From: Sthenelais limicola
Lineage: Eukaryota; Annelida; Polychaeta; Phyllodocida; Sigalionidae
Reading direction: 5' to 3'
NCBI GenBank assembly: GCA_942159475.1
Contig: OW804100.1
Coordinates: forward strand, 6,216,127 to 6,280,126
Length of the DNA: 64,000 nt
The position numbers were made by a program, and so were the translations under genes. Position 1 is the first letter of the stretch. The number at the start of each line of letters is the position of its first letter. Below the pieces are notes generated by a model that saw only the letters and a program-made list of their open reading frames with translations, searched no databases and had not been told where the DNA came from. This document shows, piece after piece, positions 1 to 10,885 of this stretch.

Positions 1-129
1 TCACTGACAGTTTCTGTCATACTTCATCAAAACATCATATCAACGCTTACTATGGTTGCACTTGTGGTTGTTCCGCTCTCCCTGTAGTGGTAATTGCACA
101 CTTACTTTCCTATTTTCTATCGCATATTT

Positions 130-364
130 GGGTTAGATTTTCAGAAAATGTACAATTGGCAGCTCTACACAATTAGGAAATTCTGCTAAATTAGGCTGAA
201 AAATGAAGAATACCGGGTATATCTGGGTATTTTTGGTATCGCATTGATTTAAAGTATCAGTTCTGTTATGTTTAACTGCACTTTGAAGCTCATTTTTGTC
301 TTAAATGTGGCTTATTTGAAAGGATTGGTGAAGGCGAATTGTACATTTTCTGAAAATCTGACCC
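130..364 (+). mobile_element. MITE-A copy 1 (A1 subfamily)
   Basis: About 235-bp non-autonomous DNA transposon. The termini are inverted repeats of roughly 28 bp beginning GGGTCAGATTTTCAG (here GGGTTAG at the left). The element is flanked on both sides by ATTT (126-129 and 365-368), which fits a 4-bp target duplication. It has no coding capacity. The internal part matches the A1 group (13542, 15874, 23771, 28650, 49011, 55023). The 109-residue reading frame across it is a by-product. Confidence 0.85.
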
Positions 365-474
365 ATTTTATTTGTATGCATTTCCCCCACGGTTGGATGC
401 TCTTGTCAAAATCCATTCCGTATTACACTTTACAAAAAATACTCTATGAAGTTATGAGGCATCAGCGGGGCACT

Positions 475-910
475 CTCTTTTTTCTTTTTTTATTTCGTTT
501 AAGGCCTATCACATTTATAAAGACAAGATACACAAAACAACAAGAAAAGAAAAGACGCAAAGTGCCCTACTCAGGTGTTTTCATGCGTTGCCTCTAGCAT
601 AATTGCTACAGTATTACTATAGTCTACATAGAGAAAAAGACAAGAAATACAGAGCATACTAAGTAAACGGTTTAAAAACTAAAAATTAGACGGACATTAT
701 CCCTGATAAGTGTCATATGTTCAATGAGATATTGCCCGGAGTCAGCTTATTCGACCAGTATGTTCTGTTTTTAATATTTTTCACAAATTGTTCTCTGTCC
801 TCTTCCATACGCAATAACTCAGGTAGTTCATTCCATATCTGTTTTCCCTTATAAAATACACTCATGTTGCGTCCCAAAGTAGACATATATACATGTACTG
901 ATGATGACAT
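475..910 (-). pseudogene. LINE ORF2 C-terminal tail and 3' UTR remnant
   Basis: The minus-strand frame at 713-870 reads YKGKQIWNELPELLR and then FVKNIKNRTYW. This resembles the extreme C-terminus of non-LTR reverse transcriptases, where a W-N-x-L-P motif precedes the last helix. Downstream on the same strand (475-712) is a T/C-rich stretch with TGCGTTGCCTCT. A similar motif recurs near 14320 and, inverted, near 15150, as expected for a shared 3' UTR. The first residues of the frame lie in repeat R1, so the LINE is truncated upstream. No catalytic motif remains. The assignment rests on this short tail motif only. Confidence 0.4.
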
Positions 911-1245
911 CCGTACAGACTTTTCCTCTGTGGTACAAGCTATTTCTCATATTACAAATTCTTTTCCAACTACTAACTTCCTATGTCCGGGCAGATTTTA
1001 CTATTTCCAGAACAAAAAGTTCCATGTCAGTGGCGATTTCTCCATGTCAGCCTTCTTTTCCACTATTTCCCTTAGATAATCACCACAGAAAAGTATGTCA
1101 CTGCACCTTTTTCCTATGTCTCCTATGGTATGTACGTCCTATTTCCTCTACATGAAAAGCCATGTCTGGCTGCCCTGACACCTATGTCAAGATTTGGTCA
1201 TCTTTTCCCTTGATGTCCTCCCTGGTACACTCCTTTTCTATCCAT
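864..1245 (+). repeat. Interspersed repeat R1 (left copy)
   Basis: Starts ATGTTGCGTCCCAAAGTAGA and ends near the TACACTCCTTTTC motif. An inverted, diverged copy lies at 53145-53492. The sequence is T-rich with many CTATGTC/CATGTCAG words. The overlapping frames have no recognisable domain. Confidence 0.7.
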
Positions 1246-2379
1246 ACAAAGTTGTACAGCATGTTTATTTTTGTAATTTAGAATATATGAAATCATGTGA
1301 TAAAATGTAATTTATAAACACCCAGCTGCAAATGGGGTAGCCTTCATTTCATATCAATTATTAAAATAAATATTCTTTCAAAAGAAATGAAATATACAGG
1401 TAATTAGTTTGGCTAATATGTGCTGCATAAAATAGCCTATAGGGGCTTGGAGCTAGTGTACTTGAGGAACTTCTTTTCTTGATTGTTCCAATGCACCACT
1501 GCATATCAATCCACCAGGAAATAGTCCCTTCTCACCTAGTACCTACTTTATGGCATTTAAGGTTGAATTTCTAAAAAGTGAATAGTCAACTGCTGCTCAT
1601 TTCTGACAATAAACAACAATTTACCTGCTTCATAACCAGTGACTACTTTAGAGTCCAGAAGTATCAAACCGCCCATAATATGTTTTTTCCTGTGATAAAT
1701 GAGGTGCTTGTGACTGACGTTTACCTTACAGATTGTTGAATGATCCCCCCCCCCCCCCCCCCACCTCTCCTGCCCCGTCCCCGCGCACACCACCGTGTGT
1801 GCGGGGAGCACGCTCAATGCTATAAGCCTGGCCTGGGTGCCCTTAGGGCTCCAACGGGGTGGCGCAAATGGCGGTCGGCAGTCCCAACGCATCCCCATAG
1901 GATTAGTATAGAAAACTCGAAAATCTATTTTACAGCGTAGATCGATTATTTCTTCAGACAAAACTTGCAGAGGACATCCTATCATTGCGATTTCTGGGTA
2001 AGGAAGTCGGCTATCGGTATGTTTAATAAGAAAACGACGCTGCCAGGTTGAGTTGTGGAATGTACTGAGACATGGCTGTGAAGGCCCGGGGCGACAGAAA
2101 GGTTCGAAATATGCCTGCTTGCGCACCGCCTTCTTAAGGCGGTCATTGGTCGCCTCTCGTCCAGAACAAGAGAAATAGGTCACACGTTTTGGAAGCCAAG
2201 AGACAAGTGAGTGTTAGTGAGTGTTAGTATAGCAGTGTTACATAACACACCCTAGTCAGTCACTGGTGTATACTAACCACTGCCTTCCCCCCACCAGCTG
2301 CATGCATGAGTGATCACACTGACCAGTCTGGTCACCATAGCAACACATACGCATGTCTCCTTCCCTGCCATGCTCTCTT
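1246..2379. other. Unassigned stretch with a poly-C run
   Basis: No recognised gene. It includes a poly-C tract at about 1744-1762 and a GC-rich block at 1780-2180. A 208-residue minus-strand frame (1557-2183) crosses that block, but I recognise no domain in it and the frame runs through the homopolymer. Near 2230 the words TAGCAGTGTTACATAACACA are shared, inverted, with about 52800, linking this region to the R1/R2 repeat pair. Confidence 0.4.
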
Positions 2380-2642
2380 CCTTTCTCTTTCTCCCTCTCC
2401 CCCACTCTCCCCCTCCCCTCCCGCTCACCCTCCCTTTCCCCTCCCCCTCCCCTCCTTTTCACCCTCCCTCTCCCCTCCCGCTCACCCTCCCTCTCCCGCT
2501 CACCCTCCCTCTCCCGCTCACCCTCCCTCTCCCGCTCACCCTCCCTCTCCCACTCACCCTCCCTCTCCCGCTCACCCTACCTTTCCCTCTCACCCTTCCT
2601 CTCCCGCTCTCCCTCCCTCTCCCTCTCCCTCTCCCTCTCATC
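2380..2642. repeat. Polypyrimidine minisatellite, about 18-bp unit
   Basis: Tandem array of CTCCCGCTCACCCTCCCT-like units that grades into CTCCCT simple repeats. It gives artefactual PSPAHPPSP-type frames in several phases. A related 24-bp array is at 17157-17568, and a short purine-strand counterpart is at 52703-52790. Confidence 0.9.
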
Positions 2643-2663
2643 CCTCTATTGTTTCATTGGAGT

Positions 2664-2890
2664 TATACATGTTGGCGTAGGAATATATCATGGTACATTT
2701 GGGTGAAAAGAACATAGAATAGCATAAGACGGTGGATATTCCAAAAAGCAAAAGGATATTCCAAAAGGAAAAGTCTTGGATATTTGAGATTTTTCCTATT
2801 TCACATAAATATCCTTTCAGATTGGGAACAAAACAACTCATCCTGGTTTTTTCACTTCTGACTCTCCTAATTTTTAACATACTTGCCTGT
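2664..2890 (+). repeat. Interspersed repeat R2 (left copy)
   Basis: Contains TGTTGGCGTAGGAATATATC, ATTTGGGTGAAAAG, GGATATTCCAAAA and ATCCTTTCAGATTGGG. The same words occur in inverted order at 52400-52700. Like that copy, it directly abuts a polypyrimidine/polypurine minisatellite. Confidence 0.7.
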
Positions 2891-2943
2891 CTACTTCTGA
2901 GGTGTCTGCCTTTATTTTCTAAATTCTCGTATTTGTCTTCTCA

Positions 2944-3154
2944 ACTCTAGGTCCAAACCATCAGATCAGATCAGATCAGATAAGAATGGTATGTCATCCT
3001 ACTTCCCTAATCGGTTTCCTGGCCTAGGACATGGGGTTTTAGTGAGAAAATAATGGCATTTTGTGGTCTTAATGGAATTATAATGGCACTTTGCGGTTTG
3101 AGGCGAGAGGCTTTCTCTTCGTTTGAAGGGACTCTCTCAACTTTGGGCCTAGAC
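2944..3154 (-). mobile_element. MITE-B copy 1
   Basis: About 210-bp element with ends CTCTAGGTCC and GGGCCTAGACTG. Internal words include GATAAGAATGGTATGTCA, GGCACTTTGCGGTTTGAGGC and GAAGGGACTCTCTC. These are shared with 13868-14051, 29090-29289 and 59549-59752. The last of these is complete, with a clear AGCT duplication. An ATCAG pentamer array (2963-2985) has expanded near the left end. Confidence 0.75.
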
Positions 3155-3193
3155 TGTATCGGTCAAAAACCAGTTTCATGGCTGTGATTTGTA

Positions 3194-3660
3194 TGGAAGA
3201 CCATTTACCCATATACCGAACTTCGGTTATCCGAATTGGATCAATTCGGCCAAAACTCGGCCAAAACCCGGCCGAGTTTTGGCCGAAACTCGGCCGAATT
3301 CGGCCGAAATACGGCATACGGCATACGGCATTCGGCAATCTTTTATGCTTAGATAACATACATATATATATGTGTATGTATGTATATATACATACACATA
3401 CATACATGTATACATACATACATACATACATACCTGACATACACACCTGACTCAGAAAATGATATAAAATGATTATGACAGTAGGAGACCAAATGTTGCC
3501 AAATTGGTGGAATTGGCCACATACACCATGATATACATACAATATATCATCCATACATACATGTATATATACCGCATACCATATATAACTAACATATAGT
3601 ATACATAATATACAGTATACATAACATACAGTATACATAACACATATATACATAACTCTG

Positions 3661-3701
<41 letters not shown>

Positions 3702-4489
3702 TTCTACACATAGTGCCACTCATTACTCATTATACTCAGGTATAACTAATTTGCCTAAATAATGTCTAAAATTATGTCTGAATACTTATGCTCATTACTC
3801 GAAAACTATTTGAGCCTTTTCCAGAATTTAAAATGTATTAAATACCTGAACATATCTATTTGACTGTCCTAAAATCATATAATTATTGAATCATTATCTG
3901 TACCTCATTTGGCAATCGTTGGTGGTAATGTATTATATAAGGTGAATATTTTACAATATGAAAAAATATATTAAATTATTAATTAACGTCTGTACAGGCA
4001 CGTTAATTAAGACTATGAACCTGTATTGTATACCAAACGAATCGGGAACATGTCAGCATTACAGAGCTTTTTAAAGTATTCCAATCCGTTGGGAAATGGG
4101 GACACAGTGGCCCAATATGTGACGTCTGAATTTAGTCCGAAGTTAGTCCGAATTCGTACTAAATTCGGCCGAATTCCGCCGAATAAAAGAGAGATTTTAC
4201 CGAATTCTCCCGAATTTATTTAATATCGGTTCGGCTTGGTTCGTATATCGGATCATTCGGCAAATTATAAAGGTCGGTGATTACCGAACCGAGGCCGAAA
4301 TGAGGCCGAAAAAAGACAATTTTTCCGAATTGTTTCTTTTCGGTGAGAGTTGTTTGCTATGCTTTATAATGGCGTATTGTCATACAGGGTTCGGTATGGG
4401 TTCGGGGTTCGGTTCAGTTCGGTTCGGGCATCGGATTTCGTCATCCGATTCGGCCATTTGACATCGGTTGATGGGTAAAAGGTCTTCCA
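3194..4489. mobile_element. TA-flanked DNA transposon, non-autonomous, TTCGGCCGAA-rich
   Basis: The terminal inverted repeats are TGGAAGACCATTTACCCAT at the left and the complement of TGGAAGACCTTTTACCCAT at the right, one mismatch in 19. The dinucleotide TA lies immediately outside each end (3192-3193, 4490-4491), as in the Tc1/mariner group. There is no transposase frame. Both subterminal zones (3225-3330, 4120-4440) consist of nested TTCGGCCGAA and CGGCC words. The centre holds tetra- and dinucleotide microsatellites. Confidence 0.75.
3357..3700. repeat. Microsatellite cluster ((CATA)n, (CT)n)
   Basis: Runs of CATACATA, TATATATA and an uninterrupted CT array at about 3665-3697, inside the TA-flanked transposon. 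The long minus-strand frame at 3078-3719 is produced by these repeats and is not a gene. Confidence 0.9.
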
Positions 4490-4547
4490 TAGATTTGGCC
4501 CTGTTCTCTACTGGTAGGAGGCGGGAGAGTGTGACAAGATCTAGACT

Positions 4548-4593
4548 GTTTTAGCAACCCTACCTATCCCGCCGACGCTAACCTAACCCTATC
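4548..4593 (+). repeat. Left arm of inverted pair around the minus-strand LINE
   Basis: Reads GTTTTAGC, then CGACGCTAACCT and CCCTATC. It is the approximate reverse complement of 11497-11543 and abuts the LINE 3' tail directly. Confidence 0.6.
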
Positions 4594-5401
4594 TTTTCAA
4601 TTTCAATTTCATTCAATTTCAAACATTCTTTATTGTCTTTTTTGGTACAGAACAATATTGGTTATCCAATTCTGGCGTGCCAGTTCTTCCTATGGGTGCC
4701 GTTACATTATTTCGTTTCAGGGACAATGATAAAGAAAAAAACAGTTGAGCAAGTAAAGTAAAGTAACACGAGTAGTAACATTAATGAACTCATCTCATGA
4801 TGAGGAACAATACTCAGCTTTGTGAGCTAATTAACATGTATTATGCATATTAGGTAAAGTTACCGGACGGAATCGCGGTAGTGTTGATTTAAAACGAGAA
4901 TTGATATTACACATATGTACAAGTGTTTACAAGTTGAAAGAATCACGGACGACAGTATACTCAGATTAAAATTAATGATGATAATAAAGTATATTAATAC
5001 TATTACAGATACATGTATACAGTAGTAGTAGTCGTGATATGGCAGTGGACATACATTTCAAGTAACTTGAATTTTTTACAAGAATTCAAAGGTTTACTAG
5101 CATATTAACTAGTTGATTCACATGTTTGGTAACTATAAATATATATATTTGTATATACAAATATAGCTACGCAACAGACTCCGATATCACATAGGGAGAC
5201 TAGAAATACAGTAGAGTATCAGTAAGCAGTAGGTACAAATATAACCAGGACACAAATTTATGGAGATCAGAGAAAAGTGTAAGAGCAGCTGACTGACCAG
5301 AGAGGATTATCCAAGTTGTAGCTTGGTACATTAATGAGAGAAAGTATATAGTAGTACTTGGTACATGCAAGAGAGCAATAGGCTGATACTAATGAGGGTG
5401 C

Positions 5402-8347
5402 TCACCCAGGGGCTAGAAGGCACTCAGTGTATTTTCTAAAAGTCACTTTATTATCTATTTTATGGGCAACTGGCTTAAGGTCGTTCCATCTCGTTTGGCA
5501 TTTAAATATTACTGAATTGAGAATTTTATTGGATTTGGAGGAGAGAACATTGAGGTTTCTCTTCCCTTCAGCGTGGCTACGTGTTGGAAGCTTCCTCAAA
5601 TCAAGTGAAGTTTGGTCCTGAGCCATATAATACGCCATGTCTAAAATGTGCTTATCTCTTCTCAATTGTAATGGCCAAACGTTGAGCATTTTATGCTCTA
5701 GATCGACATTGTCATATCTTGATTTGTTGAATATAATACGTAAAGCTAAATTTTGCTGGGATTGCAATCGATTCAGGAGAGTTTTAGGGGCCGAGTCATA
5801 AATAAAATCACAAAAATCGAGGTTTGGCAAAATGGCCATCTTATATAAATCATGTTTCGCCTTCTGAGTTAAGGAGTCCCTAGCTCTGTAGAGGAGCCTA
5901 ACCTTTGAGGTAACAGTACTTAAAGTGGTATTAACATGGGGTTTGAATGTCAGGGTGTTGTCGAATAGGAAACCAAGGTATTTATATTCATGTACTTCCT
6001 CAAGCTGTGACGTCCCAAGAGTTAGGGTGGGGGTGGGGGAGGATTGAGATTTTGATTTTGAGTAGCTGCTAAGAGAAAATGACATTGATTTGCACTTAGC
6101 AACATTAAGTGAGATTTTATTCTCGATGCACCAGGAAGAAATACTATCGAGATCTTGCTGGAGATCGTGATTTAGTGTCTCAGCACTATCGCTGTGATGG
6201 AATATTACCGTATCATCAGCGTAGTGCTGAACATTGGCATGTTTTATAACAGAGTGTAAATCATTGATGTAAATAGTGAACAGGATTGGGCCTAAGATAG
6301 TCCCTTGTGGTACCCCGTAGGTGACCACCCCCTCATCTGACTTCAAACCATTGACAGTAACAAATTGCCTTCTGCCTGAGAGATAGTTCGAAAACCAAAG
6401 GAGCTCCATACCATTGATACCATAATGTTTTAATTTTTCTAAAAGCGTGGGATGATGGACCGTGTCGAACGCCTTTTTAAAGTCAAGATATACTGTTTTA
6501 TTTAATAGATTATTATTCAGGTTCGTGTAAATATTTTTAAGAAAATCAATCTGGGCTTGTTGTATGGAATGGTTGGTCCTAAATCCGTATTGTTGGTTAG
6601 AGAAGAGATTATGTGATTCAAAATAATTTGTTAGCTGTTGCTGAACCGCTTTTTCGAGGATTTTCGCCGGCATGGAGATGCAGGAGATCGGCCTGTAGTT
6701 ATTGGTATCAAGCTTACTACCTGCTTTATGTAAAGGGGTAACTCGAGCAATCTTGAAGGCATCAGGCACTCTCCCTAGTAAGAGGGAGATATTTACAATG
6801 TGAGTCATCTGGTCAGTCAGCGCTAAGAGACACGACTTTAAGATATTGGCTGGGAGATATTCAATCCCCGAATTCTTTGTGGCATCAATACCCGAAATTA
6901 TTTTTCTCATTTCCACTGAAGTCATTTCAGAGAAAGCAAATACCGAATTGTTAGGTACATTCAATATAGAAGAAGAGGAAGCGGGAGCAACACGGTTCCC
7001 ACCATCCTGTGTATCAGGGACATTGTCAGGGGTCGCTTGAATAATTTGGTTGGCTAGGCTGGGGCCTACATTCAGAAAGAATTTATTGAAAATATCTGGG
7101 ACTAAGGAATGGTCCAGTTTCTGCCCACCCTTTTCCAGGTGTATCGTATTATTTGTTTTCGTTTTGCCTGGACTGATTATTGGTCTAAGAAATTCCCAGA
7201 ATTTTCTGGGATTTTTATTGTGGAATTCTAAATTTGATTTGATAAAGTTGTCCTTAGCGGCTTTACATTGTCTATTGGCTTGGTGCTTTAAAATTTTAGC
7301 CTTACGTAGCATATCTGGGTCATTTAATAGTTTGGCTTTCCTAAATAATTTATCTCTTTCATTCATAGTACTTACTAGATCATCATTCATCCATTTAGGC
7401 TTTTCTCGTACAGATCTAAATTGCTTGATTGGACACATTCTATTAAGGTAATATTCTATGTTGTTGAGAAGTAATTCCCAGCAAGATTCAGGGTTAGAGT
7501 TCGAGAAAAAGGGGCCCCAGTCTAAATTCTTCAAGATTTCATTCAGTATTTTTTGGTCGAGAGATTTAGTATTTCTCGCCCAAAACGACTTGACATTGTA
7601 CCTATTGCGCATTCTCTTCCTGACTAGAAAAATAGGGAAATGATCTGAAATATTCAAATCAATTACTCCCGACTGGCTGACATGAGAAGAGTTAGAGTAA
7701 AAATGATCAATTATGGTCTCTGACTTTAGGGTGGAGCGAGTGGATTTCGTGATGTACTGGGTTAAAGAGAAGTTATTCATGAGATTCCTAATCTCAGAAG
7801 ATAAGAGAGTTTTTGAATGAGCAATTGTTTTGAAATCAAGATTAAAATCCCCCATCAAGAATATTTCCAAGGAGTTATTTAATTTAGAAAGTATGTCCTG
7901 AAGACTGGTAAGAAAAGTTTTGGTACATCCACTCGGGGGCCTATACAGGTTAAGAACAGTGCAGCATTTATTCATGCCTTTCTTAATTACTGCTATTTGA
8001 ACCTCAAGATCCTTATTAGATACATTGAGGTGCTTGTATTTGTCGGCATCCACCACTAGTTCAGATTTGAAGTACATACAGAGTCCTCCTCCCCTTCTCC
8101 TGCCAGCTCTATCCTGTCGGTATAATGTATAATCAGGGAGTTGTATACTATTATCATGAGTTCCTCCATTCAACCAAGTTTCACAAAAACCTAGCACATC
8201 AACACCGGAACCAGACGTGAGCAACTCAATTTGATTGAAATGACGAAACAAACTTCTAATATTCCATGAGATAAACTTAACTCCTTTAACCTTCTGCAAA
8301 TCATTGAAGGTGTGGAGGAGCTCACAGTTTTCTGTGTTCAAGTTCAT
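5402..8347 (-). CDS. LINE ORF2: APE endonuclease and reverse transcriptase, intact frame
   Basis: 981 codons without interruption. The N-terminal apurinic-type endonuclease has SWNIRSL (near residue 27), CETWLNGG, RRRGGGLCMYF, NLYRPPSG, MGDFNLDF (near 166) and the final NISDHFPIF. The reverse transcriptase has RVTPLHKAG, NNYRPISC, QYGFR, VYLDFKKAFDTV, YGVPQGTILGP (near 678) and the catalytic YADD (Y709), followed by the thumb region NLDFCDFIYDSA. Length and domain order are normal for CR1/Jockey-type ORF2. It nicks target DNA and reverse transcribes its own RNA from the nick. The chosen start leaves only a short leader before the endonuclease. With no stop codons or frameshifts, this is the youngest coding element in the window and may still be capable of activity. 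Confidence 0.95.
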   Translation of the reverse strand: MNLNTENCELLHTFNDLQKVKGVKFISWNIRSLFRHFNQIELLTSGSGVDVLGFCETWLNGGTHDNSIQLPDYTLYRQDRAGRRRGGGLCMYFKSELVVDADKYKHLNVSNKDLEVQIAVIKKGMNKCCTVLNLYRPPSGCTKTFLTSLQDILSKLNNSLEIFLMGDFNLDFKTIAHSKTLLSSEIRNLMNNFSLTQYITKSTRSTLKSETIIDHFYSNSSHVSQSGVIDLNISDHFPIFLVRKRMRNRYNVKSFWARNTKSLDQKILNEILKNLDWGPFFSNSNPESCWELLLNNIEYYLNRMCPIKQFRSVREKPKWMNDDLVSTMNERDKLFRKAKLLNDPDMLRKAKILKHQANRQCKAAKDNFIKSNLEFHNKNPRKFWEFLRPIISPGKTKTNNTIHLEKGGQKLDHSLVPDIFNKFFLNVGPSLANQIIQATPDNVPDTQDGGNRVAPASSSSILNVPNNSVFAFSEMTSVEMRKIISGIDATKNSGIEYLPANILKSCLLALTDQMTHIVNISLLLGRVPDAFKIARVTPLHKAGSKLDTNNYRPISCISMPAKILEKAVQQQLTNYFESHNLFSNQQYGFRTNHSIQQAQIDFLKNIYTNLNNNLLNKTVYLDFKKAFDTVHHPTLLEKLKHYGINGMELLWFSNYLSGRRQFVTVNGLKSDEGVVTYGVPQGTILGPILFTIYINDLHSVIKHANVQHYADDTVIFHHSDSAETLNHDLQQDLDSISSWCIENKISLNVAKCKSMSFSLSSYSKSKSQSSPTPTLTLGTSQLEEVHEYKYLGFLFDNTLTFKPHVNTTLSTVTSKVRLLYRARDSLTQKAKHDLYKMAILPNLDFCDFIYDSAPKTLLNRLQSQQNLALRIIFNKSRYDNVDLEHKMLNVWPLQLRRDKHILDMAYYMAQDQTSLDLRKLPTRSHAEGKRNLNVLSSKSNKILNSVIFKCQTRWNDLKPVAHKIDNKVTFRKYTECLLAPG

Positions 8348-10213
8348 TACAGGTTATTAGCTATCTGTGAGAGAGTGCAAGGGCTAAAACATGTCATTAC
8401 CATTTAAAATGGATAATTCAGGTAGGTATAGCAGAAAACATACATTAATTTTAATATTAATTTTAAATAAATAAATAATTTAACTTAATTCAAGTAATTT
8501 AATTTAAGAATTAAAGCAATTTACACTGGAAATAATATGTGACTTGTTAAGAGTTACAAGTCAGCGCGCGGCAGCAAGTGTTTGGAAAGCGGTGAACGAA
8601 ACATTTCGACTTAGTTTGCAGTGTGAATAAAGACATTGAGTATACACGTGTACGATTTACAACAAGTTCTTAAGTAGTAGTAACTAGCAACAATCTATAA
8701 TCTATACATTCAGGGGTAACATACAAACGTAACTGTACTCATTATTATCACTAACATGAGTTTGTCGAGTTACAATATGTTTTATCGATTCATACCCATT
8801 TACGAGGCGGAACATTACAGTAGGTGACAATAAATGCTCTGTGATTTATCAGATTAATATGTGAATCACCAATGGCTAACCAACATAATCCATGGTGATA
8901 CATCGGTCAACTATTATACATTTAGTGATAAGGTAAGATATACATTCAGTGATAAGACAAGATAAGATAAGATAAGTAGGTCAGTCTTTGTGATAATGCT
9001 AAAGCTAAGTTCATAACGCTCATTATTTAATCAGCGATAAGGCAAGATAAATAGGCCAGTTCCTTATGATAAAGCGAAGTTATCGATGTTAAAATAAATC
9101 CGGTTAATTACCGGTATTATCATTGCTATAGTAGCTCACAGAGAATCGACCTTTTAAAGACGAGCAAGAAGAAATTGATCCTTTTGATTTCATAGATCTA
9201 AGCATACAATATACAGAATGTGTATGTATTTCTAGAGTCAAATAACATAAAATAAAATAAAATAAAATAACATAACATCAGCTCAGAAAATCGCCACCAT
9301 TGATGTTAAGATTAAAATCAAAATTATGATGACTAGTAAATAAAGGCACAACATATTACCACACAGCAGAATGATTCTGATGCCAATATAATTAGGTTAG
9401 TGCAAGTAAGTACTAGCGAGTAAGCACCATTTCTTGTCTTAAATACATAAATGACAGTTTGAGGTAGGCATCATCGACTCAGAAATCTAGTTATGAGCGA
9501 GTTAATTATTTTAGTATGTAGGGCCACAGATAAACAAACAAACACCTTCCCTTCAAGTGACATTGGGGTTGGACGGAGGAGGTAATATACATTGCCGACT
9601 ACCAATTATGAGTGATAGGTTACAAATGATACAACACTTGTTGTTAAGTCACATGTTTAAGGATTACAATCCACTTATTATACGTTAACATTAACCTATA
9701 ATATATTACAGCGGTCACTCATCGTGAATAGTATACGTAGTGCTACATTAGTGAAGTGAACATGTTTATGATTGAGACCAATCATTATCAGTTTTAAGCA
9801 CATTAGTGGGTCTAGGGGTCACCCTCAACACAGGATCCGAGGAGACACTAAAGCAAGTTGTACACCCCGGATCAAGATAAGTGGGATCTTCCTACACTCA
9901 ACAATGTTATAACAACTATTAATATTCAAAAACCAGACATTAGACAGACAGCAAGAGGTACTCATTAATAAGACCGAGTCATTGTGTTGTACTGTACAGA
10001 TAACCAGAAGTAGACAATAGCTATTAATAATAATTTAACCATTATTATCATATCATTTGACCAGTAAACAATATTGAATGAGTGGACATTTGATTGAAGA
10101 GAGGGGAAGGGAAGATGTTGGTACATGAGGCAGGGGAGCACTAAAGCAAGTTGCACCTCCCGGTTCACGACCAAATGTCCCCTTACCCTCAATTAATCTT
10201 GGCAATATTTAGA
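8348..10213. other. Non-coding spacer inside LINE-1
   Basis: AT-rich with AAATA and GATAA simple repeats (8937-8975, 9246-9275). No credible frame. It holds two diverged direct copies of a roughly 70-bp segment, at 9839-9908 and 10131-10200, both containing CACTAAAGCAAGTTG. Confidence 0.5.
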
Positions 10214-10885
10214 TTACAGATTAGCATTATAAACTTTGGAAATGGCCTTAGCCCAATAGAGATTTAATTTTGCCGACAGATGGCAACCGTCATCTGAAAG
10301 ATTGGCGTAATTGTGTGTAAAAGAGCCATTTTTTGGGTGGTATCTATGTACCAACCTCTGGGTCCATGGAGTACTCTCATTGTTATTTTTGTTGAAGTCT
10401 TTGATAACCAATGTAGCAGCTTCGATCTGAGTATTAAGCATGGCTTGGGAGGGATCTACTGGAACAGTCTGTGCGTCAATAAGTCCCTTTCGGATGTCAC
10501 GCCTGTTATTATAACAAGCAATGTCCATGCCCGTTATTGGTGAAAACATAATATTTGGCTGCCCCACTGTACGATTCTGTATGTAGTTGTAGGATTCCAA
10601 TAGTTCTGTATGTAAAGCATCAACCATGTCGCTGTTATTAACATGACGTACAGAGACCAAACCTGTAAATCTGTTTTTGAAGGTCAGGTTGCATAAGCCG
10701 GCGACGACAAACAGTTGAGTTGGGAGATTTCTCCTCATCTTCTCCTCGGCAAACATTGTAGATTGTAAGATGGTACTACCAGGTTTAGAGGATAAGGCGA
10801 TTTGTATGTTAGGGCCTAATTGTTCACGTAATGCAGGACCTAAAGGCCCAGCTCTGAAGTCTCCGATCACAAGTACGGAGTTCAT
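10214..10885 (-). CDS. SGNH/GDSL-esterase-like protein, possible LINE ORF1
   Basis: 223 residues. It opens with hydrophobic LVIGDFRAG (residues 5-13) in the position of the GDS block of SGNH hydrolases. It then has FVVAGLCNL, where these enzymes carry their Gly/Asn oxyanion blocks, and SPITGMDI. Near the C-terminus is DDGCHLS, matching the D-x-x-H catalytic block. The expected nucleophile serine of GDS is phenylalanine here, so hydrolase activity is doubtful unless another serine serves. Esterase-type ORF1 proteins are known in CR1-like LINEs, and this frame lies upstream of ORF2 on the same strand. Alternatives are an unrelated SGNH-like protein or a passenger gene. Family assignment is from motif spacing only. 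Confidence 0.5.
   Translation of the reverse strand: MNSVLVIGDFRAGPLGPALREQLGPNIQIALSSKPGSTILQSTMFAEEKMRRNLPTQLFVVAGLCNLTFKNRFTGLVSVRHVNNSDMVDALHTELLESYNYIQNRTVGQPNIMFSPITGMDIACYNNRRDIRKGLIDAQTVPVDPSQAMLNTQIEAATLVIKDFNKNNNESTPWTQRLVHRYHPKNGSFTHNYANLSDDGCHLSAKLNLYWAKAISKVYNANL

Noticed and set aside
1557..2183. 208-residue minus-strand frame in a GC-rich patch
   Set aside because: No domain recognised, passes through a poly-C homopolymer and lacks a neighbour or splice context. It could be a chance frame, so it is mentioned only in the regional note.
2306..2717. Pro/Ser-rich proteins in several overlapping frames
   Set aside because: All phases are open because the pyrimidine minisatellite lacks stop words. 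They have no independent start context or domain.
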